Below, one piece after another: positions 11,761 through 25,273 of a stretch of 64,000 nucleotides of DNA. A program made the translations under genes and the position numbers. The notes under the pieces were generated by a model. The model had not been told where the DNA came from and searched no databases. It saw only the letters and a list, made by a program, of their open reading frames with translations. This stretch comes from Corythucha ciliata (taxonomy: Eukaryota; Arthropoda; Insecta; Hemiptera; Tingidae), in contig CM075940.1 of assembly GCA_038030265.1 (NCBI GenBank), forward strand, positions 15,513,604 through 15,577,603, read 5' to 3'. The stretch's first letter is position 1; the number at the start of each line of letters is the position of its first letter.

Positions 11761-14503
11761 AACTTCATATGTTTGTTATTGTTTAAAAATAAGACAAATT
11801 AAAGTCTGTCCACTTAGTGATGGACTCTCGAATGTGTTGCTTCATTTCGATGGTTCGATTTGTTCACTTCTACCAAAAATATTTAAGACCTCAACAAAAA
11901 AACTTTTAGACGCTACACAGTGATCATTTGTTCCAAAATTATTCCCCGTTCGTTATTTTTAGGAGAAGGGACAAAGGGGTAGCTCATTCCACCAAATTCA
12001 AGGGCGGACGAAATTCAATCCCTAAGTGAACAGACTATAGTTGAATGTTCTAAAAAAAATAAATTGGCCGCTTTCAAGGGGCAAATCATCCCTATGACGC
12101 TTTTTAAAGGGCACGCATGAACAGTTTGACCATTTTTAGACGGAAACACTTTGAAGGTTGACATTTTTAGGGCGTTTGGTTATTTTAGGGAGTTATGTTG
12201 TATAATAATGCCGAATAATCAAAACCCCCTACAAGAAATATTGTTAGAGTCAGTCGTACCAGAATCTTCGTCAGTGTCACTTCTGTTAGCATTAAGTCGC
12301 GAGTTTGTAAAGTATTAAATTAAAGTTTCGTGTGTACAAATAAAATCGTTCTTTTTAAAAAAGACTTTTTTACGCCGGGAAACATAACTAGGGTATGAAT
12401 TGTCAGTTTAGCCATTTTCAGTGGTATGTGGAATATTGTCTATTTGGTCATTTCTCACTCATATGAACATCCCGAGAGGTGGGTGGGTACTTTTTCCAGA
12501 ATTCTGCTACACCTCATTGAAATCGTTTCGACGGCACTGCCCATCTATATCGTAACAAAATCGTCACATTCCCCCCCCCTCCAAGCCCCACCATCACCAT
12601 TATTTTTTCATTATTATTATTCTCCTGTATGAGCAAATGCCCGTGTTAGGAGAAGAGCCTCATTTGTTACATTTTACAAATCATTACCCAAGTGCAAAAC
12701 AATCACACACTTTAATCAACTTTGCTCCTAATCTTTGTTCAAATTACGCCAATGAGGAAGAAAAAAGACACGTTACAATGCTTCAGGGACTTCAAACAAT
12801 TAAGCGATTAATTATTGACTCTTCTCTATCCCCTCCCCCCACCCAGATAATCGCATTAAAAAAACTGTTGCCTCAAAAACAGCTTCTTTTTTTTCTTCAA
12901 CTTAACATATTTTCAATATCGAGGGCGAGCACATCTGGTTAATTGATACCTTTCAAGATCAGCGGGGCGATCAAAATTTAAACATTACACTAAATCACAG
13001 TAATTTAACATTCAGGTAACGGATTAAAATAACAACCACCCGGACCCAGTGTAAAAATTGCTCGGGCTTCGTGTCTAGTTTGGAAACCTCCCCCCCCCCT
13101 CCAACCAGAATCACACGTCCTCCCACATTCCCCACCTATATCGTGACAAGATTTCCTGTCAACACTAAAACTGAAAAATGCTCCCGCAAAAAAAAAAAAA
13201 AGGGTTGATGAACTTATGTTGAATGGTGTTTAAAACGTCTCTATGACTACCGCGATTGTAAACAAAAAGAACATAAAGAGAGACTCATACGTGGTGGGTG
13301 TCTGAAGCTGGACGATCAGTTCATGTTCTGACTTCTGTTCAGTTGGATTGGAGTGGACCAGTTTTTTCGTGTTTTTTTTTGTGTGCGTGTGTGTTTTTTT
13401 AATTTATTTACTTTTTTTAAAAATCGAAATCGGGAAAATAACTAAAACGCCGAACTCGTCGCAATTAAGACATCAAATTACGCACGTACTTTTTTTTTTT
13501 TTTAATAATTATTTACCTATTTTAAAAGGGGGGAAAAATTGCAGTAACAGACACGGTAAAAAAAATTAAATTAAAAATTAGCACACATAATAGCAGTTAT
13601 GTGTATTTTTTGTTGGTTTCAAATCGCATGAGTTCCGAGCTATGCATTCCTAGACTTCTCATGCGTGATAAAGGGCTGTTTGTTTCCGAGTTTAAAAAAG
13701 AAGTAATTTTCTACGATTTGCAACGTTGCGTTTCGTGTTAACTCAAGGACTTCTCGATACATTTTTTCATTGATTTTTCTCGCTTTTTTTCGCTCTTCAA
13801 AATTTGAGAATAAAACTTGTGTGGTTTTCACAAATCTAACAGTTCTGGAAGACGTTATTTAGTTTGTTCGATCAGCTATTTTTGTTGTTTTTGTTGTTGT
13901 TGTTTGCACATAGAAAACGGGCCTTCGGGTGGTGTTCTCACTTCAAAGGAAATACACTTCAGTGCTTTTTTCAAATTAGCATTTGAATTATTGTAGGTCG
14001 ACTTGAGTTGATGCTTATTATTTTTTTGTTTGAAGCATTCCCCGAGCTAATAAATTGATGTGGGTGAAGGCCAGAGAACGGTTTTATTATAATGATGCGC
14101 TTAATTAAGTTCCGGATTTTTTTGTCCTTTGTTGCAAAATTACTGCACCCCCTCCAAGACCACTTCACCACACCTATATCATTGTCATGTCCATTCGCAC
14201 AAGTTGAATTCGTCTTCAAAAAGTTGTATTACAAAATTTGACGATACCCACGGCGAGGCAATTCATCAATATTCTCCGTGTCCGTCTTTTGTTCGCGCTA
14301 AGCGGAAGCCCTTGTGTGAATAGAGCACTTTCACCCGACATTTGTTCCGTGTCACTTTTTTTTTTCTTTTTTTTTTACATCATTCTCAGAAAAAATTGCA
14401 TCAAACTTTTTTTTTCAATAGATGCAAACAATTAAATCAATAATAATGAAAAATAGGTCAGCGTGTGTGATATAGCGTTTTTTGTTGTTTTTTTTTTTTA
14501 GAA
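11761..14503. other. Intergenic, no gene recognised
   Basis: The first few hundred bases are probably LTR. The rest is AT-rich with poly(C) and poly(T) runs (for example near 12572 and 13089). No open frame here resembles a known family. A run of T ending in TTTTTTTAG just before 14504 is the likely acceptor of a 5' UTR intron of the MAM gene. Confidence 0.5.
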
Positions 14504-17500
14504 ATGTACATTGTCGCCCTGTCAGCGCTTGTCTCCACGCTTGGGATAAGCTTGGCTGGTCCTTATGGTGACTTAATTTCGAGGAACTTGACGTCGAATG
14601 ATACGAAAGTATTAAAAATCTCGTAATAATGTTTTATTTGCCCATTTAAAACTTAAGGGAGGGAGGGGGAGACTCGTTTTCAAACTTATCTCTCGTATTT
14701 CAGGTTCGAATACGACGGCAAGATCCGTCGGGTGAGTACGCCTGTGTTGGGGTTGAGGTTGGCGCATTCAAATAATTTTGTTGGTTTTCCAATTCTGTAG
14801 AGTTGTGTGATTTTGGTACCGACAATGAGTTGACTATGTGCGAATGGACGAACCGAAATGGGACAGCTCTGCGTTGGGAACTGGGAGCTGGCACACTGAG
14901 CAACTGGTTGGGGGGACCGACGAAGGATGCTGGTGCCACGGAGGATGCCGACAAAGGTTTTCGTTTTAGCACCCCCCCCCTCACCCATACTTAACGTAGT
15001 TTAAACAAAAATGTGTTTAATTCAGCCTCCTCCGGGGGATACGTGTTTTTTGAAACGTCACTCCTAGCCGCCCCTGTCCTACGGGTGGACGACATAACGA
15101 TCAGAGAAGGACAGAACGCGTATTTAGAAAGTCCCGTTCTGGGTTCTACCGGTGCTGAAGGGAAGTGCGTCGGTTTTAGGTTTGTCCCAATTAAATCATT
15201 CATCGTTAAAGACAAAATTAAAGAGTCGGGCTCTAGTTTTTCAATTGACGGACTGAGTGCGTCGGGTCTTCGTGTAGTGCTACAACCAGTTGGCAAAGAT
15301 GGTCGACCCGAGTCCTTTTTCAGGGTCCTTTGGGGCTCCAAGGACCCCACCAATAAAATGTGGTTAAATGCAGAAGTTTTATACACTTACAACAAGAACT
15401 ATCAAGTAATACTTATACATATATATTTAAACCAAATTATATTCATCCCTAATTCTGTTGGGGGTTTGTAGATAGTTTTTGAAGGGGTGGCTAAGGATTT
15501 GCCAGATCCATATAGAAAGTACAGAGGGTATGTTGCAGTTGATAACATTATACTGAAACCTGGTTCTGAATGTAAAGGGCATTGCACATTTGAAGGTGGA
15601 TTTTGTGGATGGACAAATGAAGAAAGCGATGATTTTGACTGGTCCTTAGTAAGTTTCAAATTCAAGCAAATAACAATTTCGCAGCAAACGAGTTTTTATT
15701 TAAAATTCAGGGAAGAGGAAGTCGAAACCCGTCGACTGGGCCAGCCACCGATCGTTCAAGTTTCATTTACGGTGGAATGGAGGGCGGTTACGCTTTCATT
15801 GACTCGTCCTATCCCAGGCGACCCGGGGATATGGCCAGGCTGTCCAGTGCGGAATTCGAACCGACTGGTATTTTTTTTTTTTTTTCATCCTCTTTTACTC
15901 CCTTCCGAACAAAACCTAAACGGTCTTTTTGTTTTTAGCTCCAGACTCACCGTTGTGCTTGCGTTTTTGGACGCACATGTTCGGAAACGGCGTCGGATCA
16001 TTAACAATATTGATCAGTGACACAAGGGAACGGACAGAACGGGATGTTTGGTCACTGTCGGGTGAAGCGGGCAATGCTTGGTATCAAGCTGAGGTATCCG
16101 TGTCATCACCCAACACTTTCAAGGTTTAACCATTTAAAAATTTATTAAAAAATGAGCCTATTTTTAAATTTGGTCAACTTTAGATAGTACTTTTGGGAAA
16201 AATCGGTAAAAACAATCTCGGTGACATCGCGATTGACGATATATCACTCACGCCTGGAAGTTGTCCAAGTAAGCCCAAATCTGATGTTAAATAAACCTTT
16301 CGACTCACCCTCCCCCCCCCCAAATTCCAAGCTGCCCCTCAAATTGCCGCCCCTGGCTCGGGTGACTGCACATTCGAAGTTGATGAGTGCGGCTGGAGTA
16401 ACGTCGTTTCTCGAGAACGCCTTGACGACATCGACTGGGAAAGAACTTCAGGGCAATCTGTTCGAACGACCGCTCGAGATCACACGCTGGGAAATGAAAA
16501 AGGTTTCTCTTCAATCCTTTTTAATTACCGCCTACTTTGCTTTCAATAAATGTTTGTGTGTGTAGGGTACCTCATGACCTTGGCTCGAAGCACAGTTCAA
16601 AGACCGGGCAATCGAGCGTGGTTTACTTCGAGAGACCTTAAAACAGCTCCGGGTCCACGGTGTTTATCATTCTGGTAACTCCTCTTGGATTTAAAAAACC
16701 TTTCATTTTTCGATCTTAATGAGTTAAAAATTAGGTTTATCATGAACGAGCCGTTTATTGACAACACAGGGCCCAGTCTAGGAGCTTTAGCCATATACAC
16801 GAAAGCGGGAACTGAAAATGATGCTCCAATGAAACCAGTTTGGAGGCTGTACAACCATCAAGGGCCTGAATGGCAGTACGCCCAGGCTCTAATCCAAGAT
16901 CCAAATGACATAGTAATTTGAAAAATTCTCTATGTTTTCTTACATTGTGAACTAATGTTTTTTCTTAGATCATCATCGAGGGCATTTGGGGATCTAGCCG
17001 GTCGAACGGCATCATAGCCTTTGACGATATCACATTTTTCGGAGGGTCGTGCTCCAGTAAGTTATAGGACAAGTTTTTTAATATCTTTATATAGAATTTA
17101 ACAAAATTTACGTTTAAGCTTTACCTTCCGGGGCCCTGGTGCGAAGCGCCGAGTGTCGATTCGAAAGAGATATGTGCGGTTGGTCTAACAGTACGGAGAA
17201 AAGCTCGGCTTCGTGGCGAATGGCTACGAGCACTCGGCGACCCGCGAATTTAGCCGATAAGACATTTGGGGCACCTGGTAAAATAAGGCTACACAATACC
17301 GTTTTTTTTTTCGAATTACCTTGATTTGTATACGATTTTTTTTTCCAAGATGGCTACATTTACTACGATCTGTTTAATCAAATCCTCGGCAGTAACATGG
17401 TTCGACTTGTCTCGCCACCCATACCAGGCGGCGAAGAGCAACAGTTGTGTCTGTCTTTTTGGTACGCGGCATTCGGAGCCGGAGACTCAGCACTGATGCA

Positions 17501-17907
17501 AGTCATTCGTAAAGACAACGGCTCGTCAAACTCAAATGAATTAGAAAAAGTCTGCACCCCCCCACCCGACTCTTCCTCCTCACACCACACTATTGTCCAA
17601 CCCATCGATTATAAATTGTTCGAATTTAGATATGGACCCTAGAAGTGAAAAACGTTGACACCACTCGACCCGTCTGGATGCCCGCGCAAGTCACCGTTGA
17701 CGCGAGCACTGATTTTCAAATTATTCTCGAAGGACAAGCCACTAACGGCGGTTTCGCCGTCGATGACATTTCATTCACTTCAGGATCATGCCCAAGTAAA
17801 ACTGGCCCTTTGATGCTGAAACTGACACCATCTGGAACCGTAATATTTTTATTTTGTTTACAGCGAGACCGGAAAAAGCGGAAACGAAGAATCAGGAAAA
17901 TTCATAA
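14504..17907 (+). CDS. Secreted protein with four MAM domains
   Basis: Predicted 776 aa. Seventeen exons: 14504-14608, 14704-14731, 14801-14956, 15026-15179, 15237-15405, 15472-15648, 15711-15867, 15939-16123, 16184-16268, 16332-16502, 16566-16674, 16735-16912, 16969-17056, 17119-17277, 17350-17549, 17630-17795 and 17864-17907. All borders are GT-AG and phases close. An N-terminal signal peptide (MYIVALSALVSTLGISLA) comes first. The four MAM units start with CDFGTDNELTMCEW, CTFEGGFCGW, CTFEVDECGW and CRFERDMCGW, near residues 46, 240, 417 and 600. They show the family's inner motifs (LCLRFWTHMFG, LCLSFWYAAFG) and ends (IAIDDISLTPGSCP, FAVDDISFTSGSCP). No membrane anchor is seen; the tail is short and charged. 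MAM domains act in adhesion and extracellular complexes; the specific role is unknown. The 57-bp intron at 15180-15236 is a multiple of three with no stop, so its retention would add 19 residues. Confidence 0.9.
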
Positions 17908-18844
17908 AAAACAAAATTCGGCCTTCAAATTTAAGTGCTTTTCGTAAAACTTTTATTTGTTCAAAACAAGAGATTGACCTATTTTTCCCCTTTCTGTCAA
18001 CTGCGTAACCGAAATGAATAGGTCGGCCTCATTACTAGCCTCAGAATGATTTTAAAAGCCCCCCCCCCCCGCGACCATTACACACCCTTCTCAAGCACCG
18101 TGGTACGGTCCATCTCAAACCATGAAGAAGTACCTGTGATAAAGAGGACGGATATTGACAAATTCTTGTTAGTTGAACACGCCAGTTTTTATATACAGCC
18201 ATTGGTTCATTTGTTTTTAAATTCATATTTTGTTGCGACTTTTTTTTTGTAAATCGAATTTTGTTGCTTTAAAAAGAAAAAATTCATGTAAATATATGTT
18301 CTTAATTGAAAATGAAGGCTCAAATTTGAGCTGCAATGCGTTCCAAGGTGGTTTTTGACGATCTAACCGCAGGATTTCCATAATTGGAGGTCGCTACTAT
18401 AGAGAGTTCCTAGCAGAGGTGAATTATGTGTGACCTGAGTGATAAAACCCACGATCTATCAATCAACAATACATGTTGTTGAAAATCCAGTTTGTTTACG
18501 ATTCAATTTTGTCTATTCAGTTTTAAAATTATCAATGAAAAGTCAAGTTTAGAAAGACGCATTCATCAACCATCATAACACTGAGAATACCATGCAGGAA
18601 CCTTGGAAACTGTTTTTGTCAATCCAAAAAACCCTGTTTGGTTTTTCCCTTCGAGGGCGACCACAACGGTGGAAAGATTGTTTGTTCCACTGTTATGGTC
18701 GTAAAACTAACTTTTAAAGTGTTAGATAAATTAAGATGAGACTAACAGTAAACATCAGGGAGATAGCAATACGATGGCGCAACAATTATTGTAAAGCGTG
18801 TCTAATTAATTTTTAGCAACCCGTTTACACTCTACAGTGCTCAT
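17908..18844. other. Gap between convergent MAM and spermidine synthase genes
   Basis: Contains both 3' UTRs. A poly(C) run is at about 18060-18070. No coding potential recognised. Confidence 0.6.
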
Positions 18845-21800
18845 TTAAATATTTTTTAACGCGTCCTTCAAAAATTTTGGATGGCAAAACGCCGACCTGT
18901 GAACATCACTTGTGTAGTACCTCATTTTCATTTCTGAAAGCTCGTCTTCCGACCATGTTTTCGCGGGGCTGTCGAATTTCATGGACTGAAAACAAATAAT
19001 AAGAAAAAAAAAGGGAGGATTTGAGAGCAATGATTGATTGATTGGACGAATTCCAATTAGTAACTTACCTCGTCAAGCGATCCCAAAACAAATCCAATCT
19101 GTCCGTTAGGATAGGTGGGCACGCACGTTAAACCATACGCGGTCACCGGGAAAACCTCATTGCACACTCTAAAAGTATTAGTGACGATATCCAAGTTGGT
19201 CCAAGGTGTTCCAGCCTGCGAGCACACGATGCCGCCGGGTCGTAGGGCTCGTTTCATCAGTTCGAAATACTGTTTTTGAAACAACGGTGTCGCCGGGCCT
19301 GTTTGATGGGTCGGGCGCTATAGAGAATCGGACTGTCGACGCGAGAGCGGAAAACTTACCGATTGGATCTGACGAGTCGGTGATGATGACATCGTAGGAA
19401 TTATCGTGTTTCGCCATAAAATCAAAGCCGTCGGTGGTGTGAATTTGAAGTTTCGGATGAGAGAGACCCACTGACATGTGCTTTAAATATTTTTTCGAGA
19501 CGTTCAATACCGTATCGTCAATTTCAACGAGGTCCATACTTTGAACGGATGGGTGTTTACCAACTTCGCGGGCGACTCCTCCGTCACCTCCTCCTATAAT
19601 GAGCACCTATTTTTTTAAAAAATTATTTATTTATTCATTTATTTTTTATTTGTTTCACTCTAACGCTTACTTTTGAAGGGTTCGGATGGCTGCTCAAAGG
19701 TAGAAATGAAATCATCTCTTGATACGAAAATTCGTCGCTTTCCGTACATTGAATGATTCCATCAAGAATGAGAGCGTTACCCATGTTCGAGCTGAAAATG
19801 ACATCAATTAATTTTCTTAAGTCATACACATATAAACGCGAAAAAGAGCGTTTCATAATGTGGATAGTCAGTTTCCGTGACTTAAATGATTAGTTTTTGG
19901 GTAAAGTATCATTAAGCTCCCGGCTAAGTATTACTAATTAGTCGAAAACACTGAAACTAGGTTCAGTGAACTGGGAGATTGGGGAGAAGCGCTAATTTAT
20001 AAAGCTAAAATTAAGAAAACACGAAACCGCGATTTCTGGAGGCGTTTTCATGGCTAAAATTATTTTAAAAAAGCCTTAATTCGCGGATAAAATTGAGATA
20101 AAGCGCTTATTCGTTGCTATTATTTGGATGCATCATCAATTCGCTGCTTATATGGAGAAAGACCGATATGTAATTCGCTGCTAAAATTAGGGAAAAGCGC
20201 TAATTCATGGCTTAATGTGGCTTGTTGCCCAATTAGGCAGCCAAGTAGTCGTAAAACGTACAGCCAGGAGGGAATAGGCGCCATAAGCAGAGTGACAAGC
20301 TACAGAATCTTGTTTTCAGATGTGTGGCCTAGCCCCCGACTTAAAAAAGCGTAACCTTTGTTTCCGCGGCTATGGAGCAGCGTTTAATTTTCTTCTGCTA
20401 AATAGCCATTGTTTTTCGCTGCTAGTAACCAGTTTTCACAGCAAAAAAGGGCTGAGAGATGCCGTTCTTTACAGCTAAGATAACAAAATTTCGTTTTCGC
20501 CAAAGAAAACCCACGAAATATCGTCCTTCACTGATAAAAACTGATGAATTCGATTTTCCGCTGCTGAAATCTCGTTTTACGCAGCTAAAAACCAGACGTT
20601 TGCTCAAAATAGCTTTCAAAATTTCTTCAGTTACTAAATCGTGTACATTTGTTATTTTACCAATAGAAAACAATGATATTCTGTATTTCACATCAAAATA
20701 ACCGCGAGACTATAATTGCCGCCTCCAAAGAGACCGAAATAAATTGTTTTCTCCAGCTGAAAAGCCGCTCAACGTTTTTAACCAGTAAAGAAAAGAATCG
20801 AAACCTTGTTTGATGGTGTTGGTGCTACAAAGAATAGAAAACTTGGTTCCCGTTGGTAAGGGCACTCCTTATGAAAGCTCTTTTGACGCTTTGAAGAATG
20901 GAATGGGTGGGTGCCCCCCCCCCATTCGCTCACTCCTTTACATCTACCAATGGCTGAAATACGGGAAAATTTGCGTCCCAGGAAGGTTTCCGTTGGGACA
21001 CGGGACGTATGGGGCAAAACGTCTGGTAACCCTGCCTGATTGAGATTACCGTCCCAGACCCTCATAATGTGTAGTTTCACTGGTGGTTACACTATACACA
21101 GGCCTTGAATCAATCAAATTGGGGTGATTTCAAGGCCAAATATGCAATTTCAGTGATTATTTAACAGCTTCCGCCCCATGTGGGTTATTGAGAATCAAAA
21201 TTGGCATTTTTTTTGACCAAATATCGTGTTTATTGGGGGAAGAAAAATCCACGGCTAAAATAATTCACGGACAAAAGTGCAATAAAAATCGCTAATTCCT
21301 AGCTGGGATTGTAAAAGCGCTGTCATGTTTTTGAGTGGAGTCTACGGCTAAAAATAAGAAATCGCTAAAAAGGTACAAACCACGTACCAATTCAGAGATA
21401 AAATTGTGAAAAATCGCTAATGGGGAACTTGCATGAATGTCCGATTTGGAAGAAAAGTATACCGGTGAATTGGCATATGGACAGAAGGATATCAATGGTA
21501 GTTGCAGCCCGATTGGTGCATTTGGTGATGTTTAAATAAATTTCAAAGTTCTTCAAGAGGTGATAGACGGTACGAGGGGAAATTAAGTCAATTCCTAATT
21601 TTGAAACATGTGATTAGGGCACTCTAACATTCTTTGTTTACAAATAACAAGAAAAATTGTCCCCCTGAAAATGTGTCGCACTCCCCTCTTCCTCACACCA
21701 TCCATTTCATTAAATAGGGTTTGACGTTATCAAATCCCAATTCAAAATTTTTAAAAATTCGCTCTAAAAAAATCTTTGATTGATTTCAATGTTTAATGTG

Positions 21801-24800
21801 AGCAATAGCATTGTGGAAGAGCCCTCTTCAATAAACACCAGTGCTTGAAAAATGTGCAAGTTCTCCATTATTTAACAAAATTAAGAAAAAGCTCTAAATC
21901 ACAGCTAACATTGCGAAAAATGACCTATTCACAGCTAAAATTGAGAAAAAGCGCTAATTCACAGCAATTGATGAACAACTTTTCAATTTCACCTGCTTTT
22001 GCTGTTAAAATGGAGAGAAACACCCGCAAAATTACAACATTCGGTGCTATAAATATCTGTCTGAAATATTCTGCAAATTGCAAGTTTATGATAAATTGCA
22101 GTTTCGGAAACTTAGGGGCGGATCCAGGTCTGAATCCTAGTGGGGGGGGGGGGGGTAATGCCGATGACCCCCCCCTCTCCCTTTACATCAAACACCCCAC
22201 AACGCTAGGGACCTTGTGGAGTCCCAGAACACCAAAACGTCAAGTTTAACGCATAAATTATCGTTTTCTGGAGGCAAAATGGTCAGTTTTTTTTTTTTTA
22301 TATAAAATCTAGAATAGAAGGCTTCAAAATTTTCAACCGAGGCGGAGGGGCTTGAAAAAGTTGGGTAAGCTAATGGTTGATGGGCAGAAATCAAGCTCAC
22401 AGAGCATATATTATTTGATTTTAGTGATTTTAAGTCTTTCAACCATTTTTTAAAAAAAAGGCCCGTAAGTTTGTAGCGCGCTCCGCATTGGTCGTGGAAA
22501 ACCAATGTACTTATTCACATGAATGTATTGGTGTAGGAAATTTAATGACCCTAAATGTTTTGTTCGAGAAGGGTTTCCTCTATAATGCCTCTCGTTTACG
22601 GGGATATTTATAGAAAAAACTTGAAAAATGACCCAAAAATCGCGGTTTTCGGGCTGCCAAAAGTTGTGCCTAGTGTTTCAAAGTATTAATTTTTTCTGTC
22701 GAAAACTTTCTACTTATACATACAGGTTGGATGCGAATAAGTGTAGAAAACAATTGATGAAATTAGACCTCATTTGCAGTCGAAAACGCTAAATACACTA
22801 TGGTAGTGGTACGAAAATCAAAATCCATCGAGATATGATTTTTCTAACATATTTTTAGCATAACATCTCTTTCCCTAACTAAATGCGAGTAACTCGCTTT
22901 GCAGCAGACTTTCTGTAAATTTTTGGCGATGGATTCGGGAAAAACACTGCCACCCTGACAGACCCTGTCAGCACCGTGACAGAAAGTCAGAACTAGCAAT
23001 TTTCGTCATAAAATAACTATTTTCTGTCGCCTCAGCAGCTCCTTAAATTGTACGATATGGGGATTTTTAATTTTCCATAAAAATCAACCCCCACTTGATC
23101 ATACTAAATCTGACTAGATAATGAATAATAGGCCGTAGGTGCGGAAGCAATGATCCAAATCAAAAGGAAAAATAAGTCCTCTCCCGCCTATCGACTTTCC
23201 ATGGATCAGAGAAACTTCTCCAACGTGTCCCACTCAAAATTACTCATGAGCGTTTGTTTAATTAACTGGCAATTTTCCAGCAAAAAGGACAATTTTTTTT
23301 TAAGAAGAAAAATGTAACTTTTCTCTTCAAAATTGCTTGTTTTGACCTGCAAAATTCAAACAATCCTTGCGAATTTCAACATGCTAAACGTCATGAAAAC
23401 CTCATCGTCAGTGGGCCTTTGAATGGAACTGACTGCCCACCGAACAAACGCACACCAAAGTATCAAAAAATATCGCCCCAGCAGCTGGCTGTCAAATAGA
23501 GTGCATTTACTACACCGAATTTCCACGTTTTTAGCTAATTTGCTATTATTCGACAAAAATTACTACTCAATCTTACTCTCTACTTTTATTTAGCCATTTC
23601 CGCACAATAATGCCTACTTTACAAATAACGTCGAAATTCGTATATTAGTAGTGAAATCCACTCTATTCGACAGCCAGCAACCGGAGCGATATCATTCGAT
23701 GCAAATGATACATTTCTCAACATGAAAACACTTCTGTACGATCTCATACATGAAGACTCACTTTATGAAGAGGTGAGGCTACGAAATTGGCATTGCTGGG
23801 GAGGGGGTAACATTTGTATGAGAGAATCGACAGATAAGATTGCCAACCACCGCTTGCCCTCAGGAAATCTTCGTGATGTTCTCTCTATCTTTATTAAAAA
23901 ATCAACTTTTCTGAAATCCTGGGGGGGGGGTAACTACCCCCCCCCTGTGGATCCGCCCCTGCGGAAACTTTTTTCTTAAGAGGCCGTGGGCCCAGAGGGC
24001 TAGCCAGCTACAACAGCACCCAAAGCCTGCCCCATGCAATTACAGCACTCTGAGCTAAAAATCTGTCATTCTGCAAGTTTTTGTTCTAATTGCTAGTTTT
24101 TAGTATTTATTCTTGTGGAATTGCCAGTTTCTGGTGTTTATTTCCGCGAAATTTCGAGTTTCGGGAATCTTTCATAGTCAACGACAGTGCCCAACATTTT
24201 GTAGATACATGTATATCCGCGAAATGACGTGAAACTTGCAAAATCATGAGAACTCAACCAAGAAAATTTCAAGTTTCACGTCCTAATTTCAGCTAAACTA
24301 CATGTTTCAGGGCCTTTTGCGGCGTGAACCCTGAGCCAACCGGTCCCGACTGTGCCCTTACTTTGAATTTGAACTTTAATTTATTTGCGTTTTCCATTTG
24401 TATAAAATTCCGATCTGGAGCCGAGCATTTCCACCCGCCTTCTCCGTTATCATATGATGCAATTAGGAAAAGACGGGTAGAAATGCTCGGCTTCAGAGCG
24501 GAATTTTATGCGAATTGAAAACGCTAGAAAATTGAATGAGTTTGTATTTTTGCTGTTCGGGTGCTAATTTGAGCGTAATTACTCCTGGCTGAATGTACGC
24601 GAAATTGGGTTTCACGGGCCTTCGGGCCTTGATTCTTGCGTAAATGCAAGATTTCAGTCTTAATTTCAGCAAAACTGCAAGTTTCGGAGCTAAATATCCC
24701 TGAAACTTGCAAGTTTTACATTGTTTTTTGTGGGCTCGAACTCATGAGCATAATTTAAAGAATCCTGATGGCTGAATATCAGAGGAATTGAAAGTTTCCG

Positions 24801-25235
24801 GTCTTCGAGGGTTAATTTAAGCGATATTACCAGTCAAGGGTCTTAGTTTAAGCATAATTGTTTTTGGGAATTTGTCCTAGCGGAGGAAATTCCAAGTTTG
24901 ATGGCCAAATATCTGCAGCAATGCGACTTTCGGGTCCTAGTTCCTGTGAAAATGCAAATTTCGGGGCTTTAATTTCAACGAAACAGGGAGTTTCGGTTCT
25001 TAATTTCATTGAAATTATGAGATTTGGTTCTTAATTTTAGCGAAATTGCAAGCTTATGGGCGTTTTGTTAAAGTGACCGTATCTTTTTGTCTACAAAATG
25101 CTAGCTCTGAACTCGTAGGGCATTGTAAATACGCGACCGGATCCCAGGCCCGTAGATCTCCGGGTGAAAACCGGATATCTGGCAACCCTACTCACAATAC
25201 GAAAGGTCGAGCCCCTCTGGCCGCCACGGGCCAAA

Positions 25236-25273
<38 letters not shown>

